The notes under the pieces were generated by a model, which did not search any database, had not been told where the DNA came from, and saw only the letters and a list, made by a program, of their open reading frames with translations. 64,000 nucleotides of DNA from Carposina sasakii (lineage: Eukaryota; Arthropoda; Insecta; Lepidoptera; Carposinidae): positions 10,726,001 to 10,790,000 of the forward strand of contig CP053148.1 in the NCBI GenBank assembly GCA_014607495.2, given 5' to 3'. Positions within the stretch are counted from its first letter, which is position 1, and every line of letters begins with the position of its first letter. Shown piece after piece: positions 36,901 through 48,900 of this stretch. The translations under genes and the position numbers were made by a program.

Positions 36901-39900
36901 CGCGCCTCGGCAAGCGTAGCGTTGGGCGCCCTCAGGCCAGATGGACCGATGACTTAAAGAGGACGGCTGGTAGTGACTGGATGGCAAAAACGGGAGATCG
37001 AGCCATGTGGCGTACACTGGGGGAGGCCTACGTCCAGCAGTGGACTGCAATAGGCTGACGATGAAATTCCCTATAAATTTTATTGTGATAATTGTTTTCT
37101 TAGAATAGACCACAATTGAATTACAACGTTCTAAAGTTCAAAAATTGACAAATTTCTGAAAAAATCGTCTTTTTTATTTTTTAAAAGGTGAATATCTCTG
37201 TAAATATTGGTCCTAGAAGATAAAATTTAAGAGAGTAGTTTTAAGGAAATTTCATTATCGACAACATGATCATAACTCTTTTCTAGCTAAAATGCACCTA
37301 AGCAAAATTAGATTTCAATAGAAGTCCTCAATTTCGGCGAGAATCTCTGGACCTGATGTGACGTTTTGGCCATTCGAGGTTCGAAGCTTTGTCAGGTGAC
37401 TCCTTCCCAACGCCTTGGTAAAGACTTTCGATCCTCGATTTTTCTCAATCGCCTCCTTAACGAGGCGAGTGTTCCACCTTCGGAGATCGCGTCTCACCAT
37501 GCTCCTGATCTTTTTGTTGAGCGACTGGGGATCTGGCAAAGCATCCTCTGGTGATTCCCGTCTAAGTCGCATTAGTTCCAGGGTCTCACTAGACAGTTTG
37601 GACTTCTTATCTTATCGCCTTTTCCGAAAGTGTCTTGTTCCCACTTCGCTTACAACCCTGATTATTCCTTGTAGGTCCTCGTCAACACTTGCCGAGGTTT
37701 TCAGGGCGGCAAATCGATTTTTCAATTCCAGTTGGAATGCACCATATTTGCGTGGGGCAAATTGGGGCGGAGAACTTGCCTTACCATGCGGCTCCTTTCA
37801 AGCTTGAAGTCGATATTCAGGGTGCCTCTTACAAGTCGGTGATCGCTTCCGGTGTTAAACCTGTTGATCACTGAAACATCCCTAAATATATGCCTTTTGT
37901 TCGTCATGATAAAGTCGATCTCATTCTTCGTCTCTTACTACTACCGGGGCTCCAGGTCCATTTCCTTTGGGGCTTCTTCTGATAGAAGGAGTTTAAACAG
38001 AACAGCCCCTGCATGTTGAGGAAGTTGACTAGCATTTGGCCTCTCTGGTTCCTGCTCCCGTAGCCATGTGGTCCCAAGCACGATTCGCCGCACTCCTGTC
38101 CCACTTTGGCGTTGAAATCCCCCATGATAACAGTGAAGTGGGTCTTAGCGGTGCGGTGCATGGCCTTCGACACATCGTCGTATAAGGCCTCCACCTCTTC
38201 ATCTGAGCTTCTCGACGTTGGCGCATATACCTGTATGACCATGAGACAATATCTTTTGGTCAGTTTTAATACCAGGTACGCTACCCGGGCCGAGACGCTA
38301 CAGATCTCCTTCACGTTATCACGGAGGGTTTTGTTGACGAGAAATCCCACGCCACCCTGGGACTTTGTGCTCCCCTCCCTGAAGTAGAATAGGTGGCCTG
38401 ATTCAAGGGTTATAGAGTCCTCCCCCTCTGTTCGGACTTCTGATAATCCAAGAACATGCCACCGTATTTTTTCTAATTCTACCTCAAGGATTTGGAGACT
38501 TTCGTCCAGCCGTAAACTGCGTCCGTTATACGTTGCCAAGGTCAGGTTGTTGTGGCAGCCATTACCCGTAGCCCGGGGATTCTTTGCCTAGGGAATTTAA
38601 TTAGCTACAAAATGCATGTATATTTTGTTAGACTATCTCGGACGGAGTGGGGGTTAAAAGTTAAAATAACGGAGTATTGCTTTTTGCTATATCGACTGGT
38701 GCACCATATTTTATGAAAAAATACCTGAAAGTTATTATAAAAAACACGATTATTTGGTACATTCTATTTGAAATTTTGTATAAATTTTGGGAAATACTAT
38801 GGTGGTGTTGCCCTAAACTTATACTTCGGTGAAACCTAACCGTTTCAATGCTTTCTGCCAACTAGTTTTCGAAAATGCCGATTTAATGTTAATACCCTTG
38901 ATGGTCGAGGGACTCTTCATTCCATGGTAATATACATGACCTGCCTTATGAGCATTATACTGTATCATGTAAGAAACTCTTGTAGGATTCGCGTTAATTC
39001 CAAATTCTAGCCAATACTGTAGAAAAATCAGGTATTTTTTCATACAATATGGTGCACCAGTCGATACAGCAAATTTTTTTTTTTAAATACTTAATAGATA
39101 ATTTTTGCAGGGTTTCACAATGAAATGAATAATTTAGTTCCAGTTTATAGATCGGCACTCGAAGCAAGAATCCTTGTTTTTCGCCGTCGATTTTTCTTGA
39201 AGGCTTCAGTTTGATTGACAAATTCTTGAATGTCGAATCGAGTCTTCTTCATATGATTTTTGTTGTATGAAGGTTTAGTGTAGGTACAGGAATGAGGAAG
39301 AATGCATGGAAAGGTTGAATTGTGATTTTGGATTGATGAATGTAAGAGATGAACGCGATGATGAAAGAGAGCCTGATGCTACATATCTACTGTAGATAAC
39401 TTTTTTCTAGCTAAATTTAAAAAAGCTGTTGGTTTTTCAATATGGCGGGCGGGGGGGGGATTGTGTATTTTAAACACTCACTAACCATCCTAGACAACAT
39501 ATCAAAAATCCAGAACTACCGGACCGTTTATAAGGTAAACCCCCTTTTTAACCGACTTCAAAGAGAGGTTATCAATTCGCCTGTATGTTTTTTTTTTTAT
39601 GTGTGTAACCTCAGAACTCCCATCATTTATGAACCGATTTAATTTTTTTTAATAGTTGGTCATGGTATGCATCCAAGTTGGTCCCATATTCACCACATCA
39701 GGATCTGATGATGGGATCTTGGAGAAACACCAGCCACCGAAAAACAGATAGTGGAACTTTTTAGTAACAAAATCCTTCTATGGCAGGTAAAGTCTTCGTG
39801 TAATCGAGAGTCCATTTCAGATATGAATTGAATCACAATACCAACACGAGCGCAAAATTTTGTAATAAATGGTAGCCTATTCTTTTTTACAAAAAATCTT

Positions 39901-42900
39901 GACATTGCTATTAAACTTTTTAGAGTTACTAGAAACCTGTTCGTCCAGGAGGCTTAGACGTTATGATGGGCTATAACGAAGTTTTTATAACTTTACGATC
40001 TTCGCTGTCGCTTATAAAATTATTGCATTGCCTAAGTTGGCTTAAGTCCCAGGGGATGGTCATGAGCCCCATGACTCTTTGGATCCGCGCTTGGTGAAAA
40101 GCCTAACAAAAGCCGGACAGGCCGGACAACGTTAATTTTGGTCGAACACACGACCAAAATGCCTGACTCTGTCCGGGTTTATCCGGACGCCTGGCAACCC
40201 TACTCATAGGTGACGAAGTCGGTTTTTCATTAAAAAAAAATATTTAGTCTCTATTCACTGTGTTAGACTTTTGATTCTTTCGGATTTTACTTGATGTATT
40301 CATGTGACACATTTTACCGAAAGCGTTGGGCTTGTTGAATATGGATGGTAGACTTAAGAACTTAAGTGTTGGAGAAACTGTATGAAAGAGGATATGCTTG
40401 TAGGAGAAAGTAACGAGATGACGGATAATAGGAATGAATTTTAGAAAAGGACTTAATGCGCCGACCCCAATTTAATGGGAAAATTGTAGTAAGATAAGAT
40501 GTATAGATATAATTATTATTTTCACATACATACATAAAAATACAATCACGGTCATTTCCCGGAGGGGTCATGCATGAATCTCCCCTTTTCGCTTCATCTA
40601 CTTTCATGATATTCTTCATACACGCTCGTCGGTTTAGGGTACTCTAGAATTTCACTAATTTGATCGGTGATGGTCCGGCGAGGTGTTTCCCTTCAAACCT
40701 TATAATTTTTAGAGATGAAATATTCTGCCTCAATCCTGCCTGTTTCACCTGGGTGCACTCTGTATATCGTTTCGCACGAATGTCACCGCGCACACTGTTC
40801 CGAAAACCCCGACAAATGCACATCTTTAGCTGATCCCGTATATCGACGTAGTTCGACGAGAGAATTCGCTAGAACAAACTACCTATCAATTGTTATAGTT
40901 TCCGAGAAAAAAATATTGTTGCCAGTTTGGGGGTCGAAAAATGAAAAATTTTGTATTGTACTTTTATTGATGGAGTTTGACACAAAATGTATTTATCCCA
41001 TAATATTTCATCGTATTGCGCGTATTTCAAGCTAAATTATAATAATCTATATGCAGGTGATATAAAGAAAATTTTAAAAAATCAAATTTTAGTTAATATT
41101 TTTTCAAAGAAAAGTGCACAATTATAGCACGTAATTTTTTATACTAATAATTACTCACTATTATGTCTTTCTACAGAAAAAATCAGCATCGTACCTCATG
41201 GATAACTAGGATTATTTGCGATTTCATATGTCAGGTGCCTAATAAAAACGAATAGCCAAGTTCTTATTTCTTTGAAACGTTTTTCAGTAGGAACAGAAAA
41301 GGCAAAATAGCATACATACATAGCGTGTTTCCACCACCAGTTATTATCAGGTTTTACCGACTCTAACATCACTCCATGACGGGAACTTAGGAATACGCAG
41401 AGAAATCTCATCGGTTTGGTGATACTTAAATAACTATAATAATAATTGCTGAGCAAACCAAAGAAAAATGAATATTGCTATTAGTTTTTAACAGGCACCT
41501 AGGTAATCTACACTAATATTATAAAGAGGAAAACTTTGTTTGTTTGGTTGTAATGAATAGGCTCAAAAACTACTGGACCGATTTCAAAAATTCTTTCACC
41601 GTTAGAATCCTTATTGGACCTGGATGAACATAGGCTATAAGAATTTCCCGATATTCCCACGGGAAGGCGACCAACGGGAATTCTATATTTTTTACGAAAA
41701 CCGCTATACATATGAAGCTGAAATCGGGCATATATGTTCATTGGGGACAGCGAGGGAGGACTAAAAACGGATTTCCCGAAATTCCCACGGGAAGGGGACA
41801 AACGGGAATTCATAGTTTTTACGAAAACCGCTATACATATGAAGCTGAAATCGGGCATATATGTTCATTGGGGACAGCGAGGGAGGACTAAAAACGGATT
41901 TCCCGAAATTCCCACGGGAAGGGGACAAACGGGAATTCATAGTTTTTACGAAAACCGCTATACATATGAAGCTGAAATTGGGCATATATGTTCATTAGGG
42001 ACTGCGAGGAAACACTAGAACGGATTTCCCGAAATTCCCACGGGAAGGAGACCAACGGGAATTATTTATTTTTTACGAAAACGGTTAAACATGTGAATCT
42101 GAAGTTGAGCATATATGTTTATTTGGGACCCCGAGGAAGCACTGGGAACGGATTTCCCGAAATTCCCACGGGAAGGGGACAAACGTGAATTAATTTTTTA
42201 CGACAACCGCGATAACATATAGGCTACTTTTTACACTTAACATATAGGCTACTTTTTATTTTTTCTGTAGTCCACGCGGACGGAGTCGCGGGCGTCCACT
42301 ATGATATATAAAATCACATAAATGTCCAATTATCCACGAGGTACGGTTCTGATTTTTTTTTTGTAGATAGACATAACAGTGAATAATTATTTGTATAAAA
42401 AAATATTGAATGAAATTGTCCACTTTTAAAGAAATATTAACAAAAATTGGATTTTTTTAAGATTTCTCTAGATCACCTGCATATAGATGATTGTAATTTA
42501 GGCCTCTTGTACACAATAAAAAAAGACACCGTGTATGCTGTACTTTTATATTTTAAGATCCCAGCACCAGGATTGTGGATAGGTTCTCTATAGTGGGCTA
42601 TTTACATAGCTTTTCGCTTAACATACCCTTTTTGTTACATCCTGTATAACCCGCGGTTGCGAGCATGGCGTTTAAATTCACGCGGGGTCTTATCGCTAAT
42701 TGAATTTTGACGTTTCGTGTGACTGTATATCAATTCAATTACCGATTCAGTGTTGAATGTTCATTTTACTTTCGCAATGGTAGCACCATTTCCACGAGTT
42801 GTCCAAAAGACGCGTCGCGCGCGGGTCTGAATCTCTGTCATTGCCATGCTCGCATTTGGTGACTGGAAACACGCGCGCGGTTGATAAAAAAACCCGCGTC

Positions 42901-45900
42901 GCGTTTTTGCCATGCTACCGGTGCAGGTCAACAAGCTTCATTATCAACAAATAATAAAAAAATCCTCTATAACCATAGCGTTTCACTTTACCACTGGCCA
43001 TTTCTGTTATGGCCGTGGCTTTCAAGGCGGGAAATTAATTATATTTGTCATCATCATTATCATCAGCCTATTGCAGTCCACTGCTGGACGTAGGCCTCCC
43101 CCAGGACACTCCACAAGACTGCCATGAGGGGTATTTGCCCATAGTCACCACACTGGGCAGACGGGTTGGTGACCGCAGTTTTGTATTTTGGACTATGTTG
43201 TCAACACAGGAGGCGCTGCTGCCCACCTCCCGGGAACCCTTAATATGCCTCGTACGATATCCACGGGCAGACATGGGGCATACAATTATATTTGTAGTTT
43301 ATACGAGTAGATAATAAAATTATTAATAAAGAAATGGAAAAATTTCTTCACCCGAGTGGGAATCGAACCCACGACCACTGCATACCGTGGCAGCCGCTCT
43401 AACCACAGCTATATTATAGATAATCATTAGGATTAGACTTTATAAAAAATGGCTTAGTCGTATTTAAATTGTTTTGTCCCTTTTCGCGTATGAGTAAAGT
43501 GCTTACGGTTTTAGTACGTGCAAACTTCTCTAATAAACTTAGCCTAGGATTTCAAATGAATGATCTTTTTTTTATGTTATTTTGTGGTCGGGCTGAGGCT
43601 GTGCGTCAGTTACGTTAGTTTTATGCCATTCAAGAAAAAAAAATTGTCTATGGTTCCAACCTTGAAGTGTATAGTGATGACAATAATGATAACTTGTTTC
43701 TGAGGCATATCGATATTGATGTACAATGTGTTCTTTGATAAACATGTTATAAATATAATTACATACATGATACTTCGTGAACCAATTGCTCATGAATGAT
43801 TTCAAATTAATGAAAATACAATGAACATAATGAACTACAATGTGATAGCTCATTACTTATAAGGGATTTTGCACTTATTTTATTGATTTACTTACGTTTA
43901 TGTACAATGTAATATCTAGCCACAGATTTAATTGCACATTTATGTATATATGTTTTTTAAATTGCAATAGCATGTTTAGACATCAATTTTAAAAACGAAT
44001 TAAAATCGATTAGAGCATTCGCGCACAACATACACTATTTCCTAAAAAAAAAATGTTCATCCGATTATGTAAGGAGAGAGGTGGATATCGATCGTTGCGG
44101 TGCACTTGCGCACAACACTAGTGGTTCTAGGTCGTCTGACCGTCCCGTCCGTCCCCGCATGGAACGATCCAATATGGCGGATTTTACTACAGTCATTAGG
44201 GGCATGGCTGCGTTTTAAAATTTTCATTGTTAATAATTACTTTTTTACTTCTGACATACTTAATTTTAGCATTTTGTAGATAAAGTTTTTAATATAAGTT
44301 TTAATAATAAGTAATGTTCAAGTGAAGTGAGTGTTATAGTCAGACATCTTTCTAGATCCTTGAGTGACCTTTTGAATATACTTTCTTTTACCATATTGCT
44401 ACGTAAAGTGCTATACGTGTAAAGTTCATTTCAAAGTTTTGTGGATTGGGGTACTGTGATATAGTTTAGAAATCGTGCCACATAATATTTAAGTCTGATC
44501 CTAAGGTATAGTGCGATACCGAACTCCCACGTGGAAATACCTCACGTCTCTATTTATAGAATTCGAACATGGTTCACAAAAGTGATAGGACGGGTTAACT
44601 TCGACATTCTAATATTTAATCTTGAATATTTTGTAACAGAAGTCACCAAAAATGTACTTTTGCCTCTAGTGTGCTGTGATTTGTGTTTTTTTTTTAAACA
44701 TACAAGATCACCCATATACAGTAAGGGTATTCTTATAATTTTGCCTATCTACATTACTTGTATGTAGGTACATATACTTAATATGTATGTAGTAAGTCAT
44801 TACTGGTTATATCCTTAAAATTATTATCTTTCTTAATATAACTCGCCAACCTCCATTTTGAGTCAACACATAAATACCATGCAATAATAGAATGCAAAGT
44901 AGGCAGGTAGTATGTACATTTATAGGAGTTCATTTTTTGTGTAGACCACTGAAGTAAGCAATGAATCATTAAACACTATGCTCAGGCTTGAAGTTCTTCA
45001 GTCCTCTTTGAGTTACTAGGCTCATATTATCTGTACATTTACTTGTCAAATAAATACCATGCTTGCAAAACCTTTATTGTAGATAGTGTATTGGTATGAC
45101 AGGAGTGGTTTTGTATTTGTGCTGTCTTTGGTTACAAATTCTTGATTATTTAGTAGAAGTTTCAGTAGTATTTAGTGTAGATTATTCTTTATATCTTTGT
45201 GCATAGTCATTAACTTGGTAAGTTAACACTATAGGTAGTTTAATTTTTTGCAGGGATTAGTTCAGTTGATAGTTTGCAAGATGTTATCAACCCTCCAACT
45301 AGTCAAAGCAGTCTAATTATTGGTGCAGAATTAACAAAAAAACAATTAATAACAGAAAAAAACTTAACATCCCAGGAGGCTGATACACTTCTGAATCATA
45401 TCAGTAAAATTAATAGTAAAGTGGAACCACTGCCAGCTTCAGAACCCGTACCATCAGCTACAGAGTTGCTGTCTGCGAGTATTGAGAAAGTTGCCAAGGA
45501 GGTCCCTGCTGTGCCTGAGGTGGTGGCAGATATTAACGAACCCTCAAGTGCAATTCAAGCACAAGTTAAATTGACACAGAGTATAGCAAGCTGTATACGA
45601 AGCGGCAACCAAGCAGAACCCAAGATGAAGGATATAACTCTGAATAATAATGCTACAGGTATGTTATATCTATTTTAACATGTGTTTATTTTGTATCTAT
45701 CATATTTTTATCTTAAACTGTAATTTTACTGTAATATTTAAACTAACTTCGAAGTTGTGAATTACATGTGGTTAGGTTAGAAACAAAGCCAAAATTTCTT
45801 CTGTCTTCCGATGATTCTTTTCCCTTGTATTTTGACCATCATGATATGTTGAAGCTGTTGGTATCTATTGTATTGTGAAATATGAACCAGCTAACTAATT

Positions 45901-48900
45901 TCTAAGTGAAATGTTCATATTAACTCTTGGGTTTTATGGCAGAGCTGGAGAACTGTCATTGGAATCAATGCTCTTTTTAGTTATTATGTACTTAGTTATT
46001 TTAGTAAAGACCAATCAGATATGGTGCCATTGCAATGCAATCCCTCTATTACGTTTCCAATATAGAGATTAACACATTTATGGGTTATTATGACAAATAT
46101 TACTTGGCATTACCTACCCCAACTAACAAAAGTTGGTTGTATAGAAGACCATAGAACGTTTCGGGCTTACCAATCGGTGGTTCTATAATCAGCCAAAGAA
46201 GGTAGTACGTCCATAGAAAGTGGCGCATTTATTTCTCTATTTTGCTCTAAATTGGATCTAAAGAAGTGTCTAGCATCACAATTTTGGCCTATACAGTTGA
46301 TATAACAGTACAGTAATGCAATTTTCTTTTGGTGATTTACAAGCCACCGTAATGCTACTAAAGTACCCTTTTATACTGTAAAAGAGTTCATGGTTACATT
46401 ATCTATCACACTGATATTTATGATACATTCGTTCTTTTTAAATTCGTTCACTGCTGTATCTCAGTGTTATTAAAGAAAAAGAAACACGGAAAACTTACAG
46501 ATATTTAAATACAAAATGACTATGAAAATATTATGGGTGATTTTGATCAATGTTTATAATGAAAATATTCGTGTCTTACGGGGAAAATGATATGGGATTG
46601 AGATTTTCCTGATAAACTGTCCATGGGTTAAAGACAATATTTTAATTATAATAAGAGCGTTGTGCATGAGTGTGGATGGATATAAAGGAAGAGGTAGACC
46701 AAAGAAGTGTTGGATGGACCGTGTGAGGGAGGATATGCGTGTACTGGGAGTAAGCAATGAGATGACGGATAATAGGGATGAATGGAAGTAAAGTACATAT
46801 TGCACCGACCCCAAATAAATGGGAACGGGGCAGGAACATGATGTTGACACATAGTTTTTGTGATATAGTTGCTTATTTGCTCAGAAGGATAATAACGGAA
46901 CAATTTTTTTTAATTGATTGTTCAACTTGATTTTTACTTATTCAATATCATTATGAAGTACATACAAAAATGGCTTTACAAAACTGATTTATAATTTAAA
47001 AGCAACATTGGCCTACCATTATATACAGTGATAAGGTTTTAGAAGAGATATGGACTCTGCTACAGTACTATGTTTAATGGAAGAACTATAATAGTTGCAA
47101 AGAAAACCATATGGTCTTAAAAGAGTGTTTTTGTGACGGTTTATCACTAGAACTATAATGAGCCTTTGCAATCTTTTTAGGGCAATTGAGTTATCTTAGG
47201 GTATTTTAAAACTCAGCTACATTCCAATATAGCTCTGTTGTAGAGTTTTTGCGCCCACTATATTACTACAGCCCTGTAACGATGAACTACAAACCCACAT
47301 TATCACAATTTCGCCCTATAATTGATGCTCAATTTCTACAATAACAAAGACCCATTAAAGTTCGTGTGGAACCTTTATTGCGTAAATCAGAGAAGTAAGG
47401 GAAATCGTGAACACTGCTATAGAGTTCTATGGTTGCATACTGGTCACTAGAGGTCATTACAACTATATTATATCTATAACATATAAATTAAAATATTAAG
47501 ATATATTATATCTATAACAACTACGTACATTAGCGAAGTAAACCTTTACATCAATTATTTATATGTCGGTTTTGCTCTATAAGCTTATATTATGAAACAC
47601 TTTTATACGACACTTTTATACAACAAAGGGTCACCGCCAAAACCTTTACATATCGTTTACCGGGCTTTTTAGAGTACACCTCCTACCTAAAATTGTTAAT
47701 TGGGTACACCTCCTACCTAACTTCCGATGAAAGATGCAATTTTGTATCCAATCTACCGATTAATTTGAAGTTGAGATTGACCGTACTCTGCTCACAGATC
47801 AGTCCAGGATGATTCTATTCTGTTCTAAATTCTAAACATTCTTGGCGGCCCGATTTACTCGGATGTCGGCCATATACTGGCACATCTACCACCTATCTAC
47901 TTCCTAAGAACTATAAATGTCTCTGGCCATACAGAATTTCCGGTAGGTTTTACTTGCTTAGATGTGAGAATCTCTCTCACACACCTCTGCTGCAATGAGA
48001 TATAATATAAGAGTTTGGAGATTTAGGTTTCACCATGATTTTGGTAATTTCTGTTATTGTTTTTCTATTTATTGCACAAGTAGTTTGTGTTTTCTGAAGT
48101 TGAGTTTATTTTATATTTTTGTTCTCTAGTGTTGAATGTAATAAATTTCGTGTTCAATTTAGATCCAGATGCAGCTAATGGAAACACCGGCGAAATTGGT
48201 GAAATTGATGCTGTGAAGGAAGATATTAATAGAAATGAAAAACTTGTAAAGAATGCTAAGAATGCAAGCAAGAAACAAACAAGTAATAAAATATTAACTA
48301 ATGATTTAAGTGCAAATGAGTCGGAATCACAAGAGAATGGTAAAGTTGAGACTGATAAAGATAGTAATGTAGAGGAAGAGGAGAAACCCATAGCTGTTGA
48401 CAACAATGAAGAATCAAATGAGGCTCCTGAAGAAAAACCAGAAGCACCTGTAGAAATACCTGCACCTGTTCCCAAATATAAATATGCTGAAGGTATGTAG
48501 TGCCAATATGTGTTTGCTATACTGCTGCTCATAAATAAATAAAAATATTTCTCTTTCCCAAATTAATCATATAATTGTTTGTTTTAGGGCAATGGTCTCC
48601 ATTTAATAAAGCTGGAAAGAAGTTTTATGATATTGGACTTTTGAAACAAATAAAGGAGGATCCTCAGTCAAAGAATAAACCAGATGCGCCTCTTCTTGAG
48701 ACCTGTAATATAATCAGGGTAAGTAAGCTAGCAAGAATTGTAGAATCAATGGTAACCAAATTTAAAAATGCTATTTCTTCGCTATTGGTAATTTTTTACA
48801 GACAACACCAATGCAGGAACCTGTTTCATTTACCAACATTTCAAGACCTATGAATGATGCACTTTTCCCTAATTTCTTCCAAAAGACTTCGGGCGTCGGA

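Noticed and set aside
41508..42188. Open frames with repeated protein segments
   Set aside because: They arise from the 127-bp tandem repeat read through; not a repeat protein.
48065..48532. Long minus-strand frame opposite eIF4G exon 11
   Set aside because: Shadow of the Glu/Lys-rich exon on the other strand; Ser/Leu-rich translation is a by-product.
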